This document shows, one piece after another, positions 36,304 to 45,445 of a DNA stretch of 64,000 bases. Each line of letters starts with the position of its first letter. Positions within the stretch are counted from its first letter, which is position 1. The stretch comes from an uncultured Muribaculaceae bacterium (GTDB taxonomy: Bacteria > Bacteroidota > Bacteroidia > Bacteroidales > Muribaculaceae), in contig CAJUIT010000015.1 of the NCBI GenBank assembly GCA_910586565.1, positions 1-64,000 on the forward strand. Direction: 5' to 3'. Under the pieces are notes generated by a model. That model searched no databases, was not told the DNA's origin, and saw only the letters and a program-made list of their open reading frames with translations. The position numbers and the translations under genes are program-made.

Positions 36304-37262
36304 CATTGGCTATCTGCATGTACAATGCAGAAAAATATATTGAGGAAACACTTGATTGTATTTCCAAGCAGACAGTGCAGGATTTCAAGCTGCTGATTGT
36401 GAACGATTGTTCCACAGATAAATCAGCAGAATTGGTTGAGCGGTATTTCATCGCTCATCCCCGGCAATACGACATGGTGAATCTGCCTGTCAACGGCGGA
36501 CTTAGTGCCGGCCGTCGATATGTGGAAGAGCATGCCAACACTCGTTACATCATGTTTGTGGATGCCGATGACTGCCCGAAACCGAATCTTGTTGAAGTGC
36601 TGTATAATAAAATCTCATCCGACAACGACCTTATGGCTGTTGGCTGCCATCTGGAGTATATGGGCTCCAACGGGGAAAAAATGTCTGGAGGAATCTTTCT
36701 GGGGGAGACATCGAAAGAGGATTTCTATCGAAAAGCTGCAGCAGAAAAACTGATTTTCATGCAACCCACGGCTGTTTACGACCGTTTAGTCGCATTACGC
36801 GTAGGTGGACACAATCTCGACGGATTCCCGGATGGGAAACCACGCTACCGCGACCTTTGCGAAGATCTCGACCTTTGGACCCGCATGAGCGACCTCTACT
36901 CCGAGGGGAAAGCTATCGTTGTTGTTCCCAAAGTTTTGTGTCGCTATCGCAAGCATCAGTCAGCGATGTCGGCCAACTCAATCGGTATGATTTTGCGCAT
37001 GCGACACATCAAGAGCAACCTCAAACGCCGTCGCCGCAATGAGCCGGAACTGACTTTCATCGATTTTAAGAACTCCATATCACAGGCTGAAATGACAAAG
37101 CTTGAGCGCGAGGCAAAAGCAGCCGACCTTCTCAGGCAAGGCTATTATAACTTCAAAGCCGGCAAAATCTTTAAAGGAGTCGGTCAGTTGTGCTCATCGG
37201 TAGCCGCCAATCCATCCTACTTCTATCAAAAAATCAAGCATAATCTGCTTGGAATAAAGTAA
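36294..37262 (+). CDS. Glycosyltransferase family 2
   Basis: A 322-residue GT2. LTLAICMYNAEKYIEETLDCI opens the fold, LLIVNDCSTDKS follows, and YIMFVDADDCPKPN gives the DxD metal site (about 84-88). DLWTRMSDLYSEG and CRYRKHQSAMS are typical C-terminal elements. The start overlaps the tail of the broken DUF6625-like gene by 10 nt. Confidence 0.9.
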   Translation: MDLTLAICMYNAEKYIEETLDCISKQTVQDFKLLIVNDCSTDKSAELVERYFIAHPRQYDMVNLPVNGGLSAGRRYVEEHANTRYIMFVDADDCPKPNLVEVLYNKISSDNDLMAVGCHLEYMGSNGEKMSGGIFLGETSKEDFYRKAAAEKLIFMQPTAVYDRLVALRVGGHNLDGFPDGKPRYRDLCEDLDLWTRMSDLYSEGKAIVVVPKVLCRYRKHQSAMSANSIGMILRMRHIKSNLKRRRRNEPELTFIDFKNSISQAEMTKLEREAKAADLLRQGYYNFKAGKIFKGVGQLCSSVAANPSYFYQKIKHNLLGIK

Positions 37263-37283
37263 TTTCTATCGAACCAAACATAC

Positions 37284-38609
37284 ATGGCAACCAATTATTC
37301 CGCGGCATTTCTGACTAAAGTTTTCTCACTGCTAAATGAGAAATCGGAATATGCCGTGCTCCGCAATTTCGAAGGACTACCCGACAACAACACCGCCCGC
37401 GACATTGATATCGCTATAAGTCGGAAAGATTATAAAGCTATAAAACAACCGCTTATTCAACTGATTGAGAATACGGGTTGGAAAATTCTCACCTACCTCA
37501 ATTCTGACAGATTGATTACCTGGGTTGTGGCACATATCGGTGAAAACGATAAAACGGATCTGGTTCAGCTCGATTTCTTTTTCAATACTTCTGTGTTCGG
37601 AGTGGAACTGATGTCGATTGATGAGTTGCTTGCTGACCGCCAATTTAACGGAAATATTTATCACGCAGGAACAGATGTGCAATTTCTCGACAAGTACCTC
37701 TACGATCGCGTAGTTGGCGCTTCTTATCCACAAAAGTATCGTTCGACACGTGAGGCGGCCGAGAACACAGATGGCACAAAACGCAAACTGAAAGCCATTT
37801 TTGGAAATGTCAGCTCTTCTATTGCCGATAAGACTCCGGGCAAGAAGCTGCTGATGAAAGCTGTGGGATATAATCTGCAGAAACGGCCGCTGGGGTTGAT
37901 TGGTGGCGTGAGCCGGTTTCTGTGGACTTTCACCGGCAACTACGTGAGATCGCGCACCGGCTTTTCCATCGGATTCACCGGTCCCGATGGTTCGGGAAAA
38001 ACCACAGTTATTGACCGAACCATCGAACGTCTGGGAGATGTTTTTGCCAAAGCACACACCTACAATCACTTCCGCCCGGCGCTGTTTGGCAACTTGGGTG
38101 ATGTGGCTCATTCAGCCGGATTGAAAAAGGAGGTGGATCGCAACTACAGCGACCCCCATCGTGGCGGAAAAACCGGCGCCCTTTCTTCTCTTGCCCGTTT
38201 GGGATATTACTCAATCGACTACATCCTTGGCTATTTTGCCAAAGTTAAAACACAGACTCGCATCACGCGTCTGGTGATTTTCGACCGTTATTTCACCGAC
38301 ATTATTTGCGACAGCCGCCGCAGCCGCATCTATCTGCCGCCGAAATTCCTGAATCTATGGCGAAAGCTGTTCATCCCTTCGCTCGATTATAACATTCTGC
38401 TCACAGCCTCATCTGAAACGATTCTTGCCCGCAAGCGTGAACTCGATGAGGCAGGCATCAATGCCATCAACGAGCGCATCGACTATCTCGCTCCGAAAAA
38501 AGGATACCTAAAGGTGCTAAATGAGTCCACCCCCGATGCCGCAGTGACCGAAATTCTCAACCACATTTTCAACGAACAGCACAAAAAGAATTTGAAAAGA
38601 TTAGGATAA
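37284..38609 (+). CDS. Thymidylate-kinase-like P-loop protein with nucleotidyltransferase-like N-terminus
   Basis: A 441-residue two-part protein. The N-terminal 170 residues hold EYAVLRNFEGLPDNNTARDIDIAIS, a nucleotidyltransferase-like fold with a DxD, followed by VQLDFFF. Residues about 230-441 are a P-loop kinase: GFTGPDGSGKTTVIDR (Walker A), LVIFDRYFTDII and a lid-like Arg-rich segment. It resembles thymidylate kinase but is fused and lies in a glycan locus, so a sugar or lipid-carrier kinase role is possible. Function unknown. Confidence 0.7.
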   Translation: MATNYSAAFLTKVFSLLNEKSEYAVLRNFEGLPDNNTARDIDIAISRKDYKAIKQPLIQLIENTGWKILTYLNSDRLITWVVAHIGENDKTDLVQLDFFFNTSVFGVELMSIDELLADRQFNGNIYHAGTDVQFLDKYLYDRVVGASYPQKYRSTREAAENTDGTKRKLKAIFGNVSSSIADKTPGKKLLMKAVGYNLQKRPLGLIGGVSRFLWTFTGNYVRSRTGFSIGFTGPDGSGKTTVIDRTIERLGDVFAKAHTYNHFRPALFGNLGDVAHSAGLKKEVDRNYSDPHRGGKTGALSSLARLGYYSIDYILGYFAKVKTQTRITRLVIFDRYFTDIICDSRRSRIYLPPKFLNLWRKLFIPSLDYNILLTASSETILARKRELDEAGINAINERIDYLAPKKGYLKVLNESTPDAAVTEILNHIFNEQHKKNLKRLG

Positions 38610-38611
38610 CA

Positions 38612-39667
38612 ATGGAAATTTCTAAATCAGAAACAACAAATTCAACCAATACAAACACTATTACCAAACCAACCAAAGCACGCATTGAGTTTATTGATTT
38701 AGCCAAAGGTGTGTGCATCTTGTTGGTAGTCATCGGGCACTGCGGCGTGCGCGTTCCAATTTTTGGAATGGATATGCTTAGAATGCCATTATACTTTATC
38801 TTGTCGGGCCTGTTTTACAAGGATTATGGAGGCTTCCTAAATTTTCTTGTCAAGAAAACAAACAAGATTCTTATTCCTTTTCTGTTTTTCTATCTTTTAG
38901 CCTACATCCCATATTATATTTTTGAATATATACGGCCTGGATTGATTCAAACAGAAGCCCGAGGGCTCTTAGATGTATTTAATAACCGCCAGTTCTTCAA
39001 CGGGCCTATTTGGTTTCTGCTCTGTCTTTTTTGGGCTAATCTGATGTTTTGTTTCATCACATTGAACGTGAAACGCGAATATTTACGTGCAATGAGTGTA
39101 ATTGCTGTAGGAGCAATAGGTGTCACGTTAGGAATAAACAACGTTTTCTTGCCTTGCATGATTGATGTGGCAATGTCAGCTCTGCCATTTTTGTATTTTG
39201 GATACATTCTGCGTAAAGCCCCGATTCTCTACCCCAACAAACACGACAAATATAACCTATTGTTTGCAATAGGATTATATCTTATAGCAGCTCTTATTGC
39301 CATTTATGCTGATAACCCTCATTATAGTTTTCACTATAACCGATATGCAGGAAATCTCGGACTCCTGATATCCGGATCCATTTGTGGCGTGTTGGCCATT
39401 CTTTTCCTGTGCAAATCAATCAAGCACATTCCGGTAGTGTCATTCTGCGGCCGATATTCCATTATTATGCTCTGCCTTCATCACATGATTTACCGACCGG
39501 TTGCATTAGGACTCGGGTATATTAATATAAACGGAGAAGTGAACACTTACATTACTGCGGCTTTAACCATAGCTATCTGCATTCTTATGATCAAGCCATG
39601 TGTAAAGTACATACCTTGGTTCACTGCGCAGAAAGATTTGATAAAGGATAAAACAGCTGTACGATAA
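38612..39667 (+). CDS. Acyltransferase family 3 membrane protein
   Basis: A 351-residue acyltransferase. After a polar Asn/Thr-rich tail (1-26) comes RIEFIDLAKGVCILLVVIGH with the conserved His, then about ten hydrophobic segments (MPLYFILSGLFY, GPIWFLLCLFWANL). Third of its family here; starts 2 nt after the kinase-like gene. AT-rich. Confidence 0.87.
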   Translation: MEISKSETTNSTNTNTITKPTKARIEFIDLAKGVCILLVVIGHCGVRVPIFGMDMLRMPLYFILSGLFYKDYGGFLNFLVKKTNKILIPFLFFYLLAYIPYYIFEYIRPGLIQTEARGLLDVFNNRQFFNGPIWFLLCLFWANLMFCFITLNVKREYLRAMSVIAVGAIGVTLGINNVFLPCMIDVAMSALPFLYFGYILRKAPILYPNKHDKYNLLFAIGLYLIAALIAIYADNPHYSFHYNRYAGNLGLLISGSICGVLAILFLCKSIKHIPVVSFCGRYSIIMLCLHHMIYRPVALGLGYININGEVNTYITAALTIAICILMIKPCVKYIPWFTAQKDLIKDKTAVR

Positions 39668-39704
39668 ACAAGTAACACCGTTTATAGAGTATTTAGAGTA
39701 TTAT

Positions 39705-40982
39705 ATGTCTATGGATAATAATATATCGCGCCGGAAGGTGTTTGTGTCGGCCTACGCGTGTGAGCCGGGACTGGGAAGCGAGATTGGTGTTGGATGGCAC
39801 TGGGTGCTGGAGATGTCGCGATTCTACGACCTCTGGGTGCTCACCCGCCAAAGCAACCGCGCCACTATCGAAGGGTGGATGAAGGAGAACAGCGCCTTTG
39901 TCGAAAAAAATCCCCACATCGGCCGAATCCGGTTTCTCTACTACGACATGCCCAAATGGGCGCGCTTCTGGAAACGCGGGCTGCGCGGCGTGCGCACCTA
40001 CTATAATCTGTGGCAGTGGCTCTCCAACGGCATCGTGCGCCGCACCATGAAACAGAACGGCATCGAGGTTTTCCACCACATCACCTATGGCAATGTGCTG
40101 TGGAAAGTGAGCTCCTACGGCAGCCGCAAATTCTTCGTGTGGGGACCCGTGGGAGGGTTTGAAACTATCCCCAAGGAATATTCCGACAGCTATGCGCGTC
40201 GCTCGCGAATCATTGAGAGCGTGCGCCGCGGCGTGGTGAAGATGCTCCCTCTCAATCTCGGATTCCGCCGCCGCTGCCGCCGTGCCAACCTGATTCTTTG
40301 CAAAACCGACATCACACGTCAGCACATCCCTGCGCACTACCGCAACAAGGCTCTATTGTTCACCGACGTGGCCGTGGAAGCATCCCACGAAACCGTGCGC
40401 CCCATTGATGAAGCCGGGAATTATTTCACCGATTTCATCGTTGTCGGGCGTCTCGATGCCTGGCGCGGCTTCGACATAGCCATCGAGGCATTGGCCAAGG
40501 CACTGAAACAGAACCCTCGTTTACGTCTCACAATCGTCGGCAAAGGTGCCGACAAGGAGCGGTTGCAGGCACTTGTGAAGCAGCTCGGGGTGAGCGGCAA
40601 CGTTGAATTTGCCGGCAAGGTGACAATGGATGAGTACCGCCAAATCCTTGCCGGATGCGATGCTGTGGTTAATCCGGCTCTCAAAGAGGGTGCCGTCACG
40701 GTGGCTTTCGACTGTCTTGCAATGGGCAAGCCGCTCATTTGCCTTGACACTACCGGCTATACGCGCTATTTCTCCGATGAATATGCCGTGGTAATCCCCT
40801 CGGGAAGCCGCAACCAAGTGGTGGATGATTTCAGCAAAGCGATGTTGAAGCTTGCCAATCCGGCCACCCGACGCGCGATGGGCGACGCCGCCCTCAGTGC
40901 CGGCGACAAATTTGATTGGGAAAACCGCGGCCGCGAGATTTACAACGCCATTGAAACCGCCATCAACAACACCAAGTCCTAA
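39705..40982 (+). CDS. Glycosyltransferase family 4
   Basis: A 425-residue GT-B enzyme. VFVSAYACEPGLGSEIGVGWHW (about 11-32) is the N-terminal glycine-rich block. FIVVGRLDAWRGFDIAIEALAKA starts the donor domain, and VNPALKEGAVTVAFDCLAMGKPLIC is the EX7E region. The ATG two codons later could also be the start. GC-rich compared with the acyltransferase before it. Confidence 0.9.
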   Translation: MSMDNNISRRKVFVSAYACEPGLGSEIGVGWHWVLEMSRFYDLWVLTRQSNRATIEGWMKENSAFVEKNPHIGRIRFLYYDMPKWARFWKRGLRGVRTYYNLWQWLSNGIVRRTMKQNGIEVFHHITYGNVLWKVSSYGSRKFFVWGPVGGFETIPKEYSDSYARRSRIIESVRRGVVKMLPLNLGFRRRCRRANLILCKTDITRQHIPAHYRNKALLFTDVAVEASHETVRPIDEAGNYFTDFIVVGRLDAWRGFDIAIEALAKALKQNPRLRLTIVGKGADKERLQALVKQLGVSGNVEFAGKVTMDEYRQILAGCDAVVNPALKEGAVTVAFDCLAMGKPLICLDTTGYTRYFSDEYAVVIPSGSRNQVVDDFSKAMLKLANPATRRAMGDAALSAGDKFDWENRGREIYNAIETAINNTKS

Positions 40983-40990
40983 AGCAGCAC

Positions 40991-42109
40991 ATGCAAACCA
41001 ACCGCACATCATTGCTCGATGAAGTTCTGCTCCCCGGCAACGACTTGACGCTCTACCGCTTCAGCAACGCCGACGGCAAGGAGTGGGCTCTCCCGGTTGA
41101 TAACCTCGCCGTGTCGCTCAACCTCTATCAGCCCAGCGGCGCAAAGGGAAAGCTGTTGAAGCGTTTTTTGCCTGCTCTGCACCGTTTGCGCCCCGTGCAA
41201 CGGGTTCTGCACATAAGCAAATCCGGCTGCTCGCTCCATCCCGCTATCTACCGATGCATCACCGAAGCATTTCCCCATGCCACCAACCTGTCGATTGCCC
41301 TGTTTGGAGGCACACCGTGTGTGCATCAGAAAATAACCATGCAAATCAGTTGCGGCAACCGGTTGCTCGGCTACTGCAAGGTTACCGATAACGCCGAAAT
41401 AGGGCGGTTGTTCGCGCAAGAGGCGGAGATGCTTGCCAACTTGCACGGCAACGCCATAGAAGGTGTGCCGCAACCGCTGATGGTGAAACACAATCTCGGC
41501 GGAAAACTGCACTTGTTTATACAGTCAACCGTTAAAACCTCCCGCTCCAAAGTGCTCCACAGTTGGACCCCTCTCCATCAGCAATTCCTATCAGAGCTTG
41601 CAGAGCACACGCGCCGCGAATTGCGCTTCGAGGATACGGACTACGCCGAAACCCTCCGCTCCCTGCGCTCGCATATCGATTGGCTGCCCGACGTTCCCGA
41701 ATTGCGTGCAACAACCTTACAGGCCCTCGACATTGTGGAAAAACGCTTTATCGGAGGGAAAGTTACATGGTCGGCATTCCATGCCGATTTCACCCCGTGG
41801 AACATGTTTGAAGAGCAAGGCAATCTGTTTGTGTTCGATTGGGAATATGCTCGCGCCACCTATCCCCCCATGCTCGACCGCTATCACTTCTTCACACAGA
41901 CTTCCATTTACGAACGGCACCTCAATGCCCCTGCCATAATCGCCCACATTGAAAGTGGCAACGAACCCTGGATTCAGCCCGACACCTACATCCTCTACCT
42001 GCTCGACATGATTTCGCGCTTCACCGTGAGGGAAGGGAAACGCGTGGAGGGTGATTGCTCCCAATCATTCGAGGTGTGGGGAACATTGCTAAAACATTTT
42101 GTAAAATGA
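40991..42109 (+). CDS. APH/choline-kinase-fold protein
   Basis: A 372-residue protein. SAFHADFTPWNMF (about 261-273) is the catalytic loop HxDxxxxN, and LFVFDWEYA supplies the metal-binding Asp, as in aminoglycoside phosphotransferase and choline kinase folds. The N-terminal half is divergent. In a glycan locus it more likely phosphorylates a sugar or a polyol than a drug. The acceptor is unknown. It overlaps the next glycosyltransferase by 4 nt. Confidence 0.75.
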   Translation: MQTNRTSLLDEVLLPGNDLTLYRFSNADGKEWALPVDNLAVSLNLYQPSGAKGKLLKRFLPALHRLRPVQRVLHISKSGCSLHPAIYRCITEAFPHATNLSIALFGGTPCVHQKITMQISCGNRLLGYCKVTDNAEIGRLFAQEAEMLANLHGNAIEGVPQPLMVKHNLGGKLHLFIQSTVKTSRSKVLHSWTPLHQQFLSELAEHTRRELRFEDTDYAETLRSLRSHIDWLPDVPELRATTLQALDIVEKRFIGGKVTWSAFHADFTPWNMFEEQGNLFVFDWEYARATYPPMLDRYHFFTQTSIYERHLNAPAIIAHIESGNEPWIQPDTYILYLLDMISRFTVREGKRVEGDCSQSFEVWGTLLKHFVK

Positions 42110-43203
42110 AAAATATTGTCTGCTTCCATCTGTTCAATGACTACAGCGGGAGTCCCAAGGTGCTCCGCACCGTATTAGACGGCCTGCTGAAACGGAATGC
42201 TAAAGTAACTTTGGTGAGTTCGCGTGGAGGCGTGCTTGATGAAATAAATAATACCGGACTAAGCCGCAAAAACACCTACACCTACAGCTTCTCCCCCAAA
42301 GCTGCAGTGACAATGTTAAAATACACATTAGTGCAACTTTGGACATTCCTGACAGCATTCCGCTTCATGTTCAAACGTAATACAGTGTTCTTCATAAACA
42401 CAATCCTACCCGTAGGACCGGCTCTTGCCGGCAGGATAATGGGGAAAAAGGTTGTTTACCATTATCATGAGAATGCCTTTGCGAAAAGTGCTTTTTACCG
42501 TGTTCTCGCCGGTTCTATGCAGAAATTAGCCAATGAAATTATCTGCGTGTCACATTATCAGGCATCTTTCTTGAAAAGGAGAAAAAACATCTCAGTTGTG
42601 CACAATGCTCTCCCAACAACATTTGTAACCGGGCTAAAACCGGATTCAGAGAATGCATTTAATAAGCAAAATGTGCTTATGGTATCATCTCTAAAGGATT
42701 ACAAAGGCACCCGTGAATTTATTTCACTGGCTCATGAACTCCCTCAGTTCCGATTCACAATTGTCATTAATGACACTCCCGAAAATATTGAGCATTATCT
42801 ATCTACAAATAAAATTTCATGCCCGGATAATCTCAAATTATATCCGCGCCAAGACAATGTAACGACTTTCTATAACGACGCATCTATTGTGCTTAACCTT
42901 ACAAACAAGGATATGGCCATCGAGACTTTCGGGCTCACGGCGTTGGAGGCATTGGCAGCGGGAGTGCCGGTGATTGTACCGACCGTTGGCGGCGTCACCG
43001 AATTTGTCACACACGGCGAGAACGGTTTCCTGATTGACGTGCAGAACCTCCCCGAAATCAAGCAAACCATCGTCAACCTCCTCTCCGACCGCACTCTCTA
43101 CACCACCATTGCAGCAAATGCTCTTAAAAGCGCCGGAAAGTTCTCCGAAGAGAAAATGATTGAGAGCATTGCGCAAATCCTCCAACTCCCACTTAAGAAA
43201 TAA
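42106..43203 (+). CDS. Glycosyltransferase family 4 (compositionally mosaic)
   Basis: A 365-residue GT-B enzyme. IVCFHLFNDYSGSPKVLRTVLDGLL opens it; VYHYHENAF and VVHNALP follow, then the donor domain with VLMVSSLKDYKGTREF and ETFGLTALEALAAGVPVIVPTVGG (EX7E, about 269-292). The first 800 nt are AT-rich and the last 300 nt sharply GC-rich, with the change inside the conserved EX7E region. Sugar unknown. Confidence 0.9.
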   Translation: MKNIVCFHLFNDYSGSPKVLRTVLDGLLKRNAKVTLVSSRGGVLDEINNTGLSRKNTYTYSFSPKAAVTMLKYTLVQLWTFLTAFRFMFKRNTVFFINTILPVGPALAGRIMGKKVVYHYHENAFAKSAFYRVLAGSMQKLANEIICVSHYQASFLKRRKNISVVHNALPTTFVTGLKPDSENAFNKQNVLMVSSLKDYKGTREFISLAHELPQFRFTIVINDTPENIEHYLSTNKISCPDNLKLYPRQDNVTTFYNDASIVLNLTNKDMAIETFGLTALEALAAGVPVIVPTVGGVTEFVTHGENGFLIDVQNLPEIKQTIVNLLSDRTLYTTIAANALKSAGKFSEEKMIESIAQILQLPLKK

Positions 43204-43249
43204 CCCACCACCCACCTAATAATTTTCCAATCAGCACAATTCCACTTCA

Positions 43250-44317
43250 ATGACTAAGGTTGCGATTATCGGCACACAGGGTGTGCCGGCGAAATATGGC
43301 GGATTTGAATCGCTCGTTGAGAACATTATCGGCGAAAACGCCTCCCCCGAGATTGATTACACCATTTTCTGCAGTTCAAAAGATATGCCGCAAAAGCTCG
43401 ACACCTACAAAGGGTGCCGCCTTAAATATGTGCCCCTGCGTGCCAACGGCATCCAGAGCATCCCCTACGACATGCTCTCGATGACACGCGTGTTCCGCGG
43501 CTACGACACCATTTTGGTGCTCGGAACCTCGGGCTGTCTTTTCCTGCCGGTGCTGAAAACACTGTCGCGCAAACGCCTTGTGGTGAACATCGACGGGCTC
43601 GAACACCGTCGCGCCAAATGGGGCAAACTCGCGCGCTTCATTCTCCGCGCGTCCGAAGCCTCGGCCGTGCGCTTCGCCGATGTGATTATCGCCGACAACA
43701 AAGGCATTCAGGACTACGTGACCGAAACCTACCACAAACCTGCCGCCCTCATAGCCTATGGTGGCGACAACGTTATCCGCCCGGTTGCGCCCGAACGTCA
43801 GGCCGCCATACTTGGACAATATAACCTCATCGCCGGAGAATATGCCATCACAGTTTGCCGCGTTGAGCCCGAAAACAATCCCGACATAATCCTTGAGGCA
43901 TTCGCCCGCACCGGCAAACCGCTCGTGTTCATTGGCAACTGGGACCGCAGCCAGTTCTCACGCTCGCTCAAAGCCGAATATGAGCGCTTCTCCAACATCA
44001 CCTTCCTCAACAACGTCTACGACCTCGACATCCTCTTTGCACTCCGCAACAACGCCGGAGCCTACGTTCACGGCCACAGCGCCGGGGGCACAAACCCCTC
44101 GCTCGTCGAGGCAATGTTCTTCGGCCGCCCCATTTTGGCCTACAACGTTGTCTACAACCGCGAGACGACCGACAACCGCGCCCTCTATTTCAGCAACTCC
44201 AACGAACTCATCGCCCACCTCTCCGCTCCACTCCCGTCGGGCGAACCTCTGCGCGACTTCGCCCGCAACAACTACACCTGGAAGAAAATAGCATCGCTCT
44301 ACGAAGCTCTTTACTAA
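43250..44317 (+). CDS. DUF1972-type glycosyltransferase, likely rhamnosyltransferase
   Basis: A 355-residue GT-B enzyme. The N-terminal VAIIGTQGVPAKYGGFESLVENI is the DUF1972 signature, and LVVNIDGLEHRRAKWGK follows. The C-terminal donor region has AYVHGHSAGGTNPSLVEAMFFGRPILAYN. Related enzymes such as streptococcal WchF transfer rhamnose, which fits the rfb genes. Last gene of the polysaccharide locus, followed by a strong terminator. Confidence 0.9.
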   Translation: MTKVAIIGTQGVPAKYGGFESLVENIIGENASPEIDYTIFCSSKDMPQKLDTYKGCRLKYVPLRANGIQSIPYDMLSMTRVFRGYDTILVLGTSGCLFLPVLKTLSRKRLVVNIDGLEHRRAKWGKLARFILRASEASAVRFADVIIADNKGIQDYVTETYHKPAALIAYGGDNVIRPVAPERQAAILGQYNLIAGEYAITVCRVEPENNPDIILEAFARTGKPLVFIGNWDRSQFSRSLKAEYERFSNITFLNNVYDLDILFALRNNAGAYVHGHSAGGTNPSLVEAMFFGRPILAYNVVYNRETTDNRALYFSNSNELIAHLSAPLPSGEPLRDFARNNYTWKKIASLYEALY

Positions 44318-44332
44318 CACCTCACCCCCCAT

Positions 44333-44377
44333 AAAGCAGGCCGCGCCATCCATCGTGAAGGCGCGGCCTGCTTTTTT
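44333..44377 (+). terminator. Terminator of the polysaccharide locus
   Basis: AAAGCAGGCCGCGCC (44333-44347) pairs with GGCGCGGCCTGCTTT (44360-44374), followed by more T. A 15-bp stem, the strongest terminator in the window; it may also serve the convergent hepT gene. Confidence 0.92.
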
Positions 44378-44388
44378 ATTTCCGCCAA

Positions 44389-44733
44389 TTATTCATTGCC
44401 GTTTAACAACAGCCGAACCTCATCTTTAAGTTTTGGCAAATCGTTGATTACTATTGCCCAAATCATTTCCAACCTCAAGCTGTCATATCCATGAATTAGA
44501 TAATTTCGAGTTCCCACAATCTGCTTTGCGTTGGTAATCTTAATATCCGGATCTATTTTCAGAATGCGATTCGTAGCCTCTCCAATGATTGAAATGTTCA
44601 TGTGAATAGCACTCCTTAACAACGCACTGTTTGCATAGGAATCAAAACGTCGGGGCATTGATTCAAAGAACGACTCTATTTCCTCAATACGTTCAATTAT
44701 GTCAAATAACGATTTCTGAATTTTTCTATCCAT
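44389..44733 (-). CDS. hepT: HepT-like HEPN toxin (DUF86)
   Basis: A 114-residue HEPN-domain protein. RNYLIHGY (about 77-84) is the RX4HxY motif of HepT RNases, and the Tyr is the residue that MntA AMPylates in studied systems. It overlaps the mntA end by 8 nt, the usual antitoxin-first order. Activity is inferred from motif and pairing. Confidence 0.87.
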   Translation of the reverse strand: MDRKIQKSLFDIIERIEEIESFFESMPRRFDSYANSALLRSAIHMNISIIGEATNRILKIDPDIKITNAKQIVGTRNYLIHGYDSLRLEMIWAIVINDLPKLKDEVRLLLNGNE

Positions 44734-45031
44734 AAATTAACTTGCGGGTTTCATTTAGTTCCTCTCGAAAATAGGGATTACGAACGGCACTGTCATCAGT
44801 CAAATCAATTTTCCGGCCGAGCAGAACTTCCAGTTCTTCTTGAAATCCGAAAAAATTATTGGCTGAATCAAGCAGTGGAATATTATCCCAATCAAAATCA
44901 ACGCACAAATCAACATCGCTTGCATCGCTGAAGCGAGACGTCAGTATCGACCCGAACACCCAAAGCTTACGCACATGGAAGCGGCGGCATATTTCTATAA
45001 TTTTATTGAGGTTTAATTCAATTATTTTCAT
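44726..45031 (-). CDS. mntA: MntA-like minimal nucleotidyltransferase antitoxin
   Basis: A 101-residue nucleotidyltransferase. GSILTSRFSDASDVDL (about 27-42) is the GSX10DxD motif. It neutralises HepT by AMPylation in characterised pairs. It is the promoter-proximal gene; a well-formed -33/-7 pair lies just upstream. The pair sits at the boundary between the polysaccharide locus and tRNA-Pro. Confidence 0.88.
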   Translation of the reverse strand: MKIIELNLNKIIEICRRFHVRKLWVFGSILTSRFSDASDVDLCVDFDWDNIPLLDSANNFFGFQEELEVLLGRKIDLTDDSAVRNPYFREELNETRKLIYG

Positions 45032-45052
45032 GCTGTTGCGTTTTCATATTTG

Positions 45053-45083
45053 CAAATATATCATTAAAACGCTGAACTACAAA
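45053..45083 (-). promoter_or_regulatory. Promoter of mntA-hepT
   Basis: On minus, TTTG (45080-45083) and TATATTTG (45053-45060) are 19 nt apart, a good Bacteroidetes promoter 20 nt before the mntA ATG. Confidence 0.65.
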
Positions 45084-45154
45084 ATATTGTGTTACCTACA
45101 TCAATAATTTTTCAATCGCACCATTGCACCAGCTCGCTATATTCCAATGTAACA

Positions 45155-45186
45155 AAAGCTGTAATCCAATGGATTACAGCTTTTTA
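45155..45186 (-). terminator. Terminator downstream of tRNA-Pro
   Basis: AAAAGCTGTAATCCA (45155-45169) pairs with TGGATTACAGCTTTT (45171-45185), with T-runs on both strands. It lies 12 nt past the tRNA 3' end on minus, so its main role is likely there. Confidence 0.75.
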
Positions 45187-45197
45187 TCATTGAGCAG

Positions 45198-45270
45198 TCG
45201 GGGTGAGAAGACTCGAACTTCCGACCTCCACGTCCCGAACGTGGCGCGCTGCCAACTGTGCTACACCCCG
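45198..45270 (-). tRNA. tRNA-Pro (anticodon CGG)
   Basis: A 73-nt cloverleaf on minus. The acceptor stem is CGGGGTG/CACCCCG with discriminator A. The anticodon stem-loop is CCACG-TTCGGGA-CGTGG, giving anticodon CGG for CCG codons. The T-arm is GGAAG-TTCGAGT-CTTCT. The 3' CCA is not encoded (CTG follows). Confidence 0.96.
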
Positions 45271-45299
45271 AAAGGCTCATGCCGAAGCATTTGAGCGCA

Positions 45300-45333
45300 C
45301 AAAGGTAACTATTTTTTTTGAATTATCGACAAA
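45300..45333 (-). promoter_or_regulatory. Promoter of tRNA-Pro
   Basis: On minus, TTTG (45330-45333) and TACCTTTG (45300-45307) with 22-nt spacing, about 30 nt before the tRNA. Confidence 0.55.
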
Positions 45334-45445
45334 ATCAACCGTTAATCCACAAAACAAAGGATGAAATAGTAGCGGAAGCACCTCTGAAACAGCGACTCCT
45401 TCCCACGGGGAAAGAATGGTAAGCGGCGATGTATGACAGCGGGGG

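Noticed and set aside
40991..42109. Aminoglycoside resistance gene
   Set aside because: Only the kinase fold motifs match; the N-terminal half is divergent and the gene is embedded in a glycan operon.
45198..45270. tRNA-Pro as an integration site for the glycan locus
   Set aside because: No partial tRNA copy, integrase or flanking direct repeat was found.
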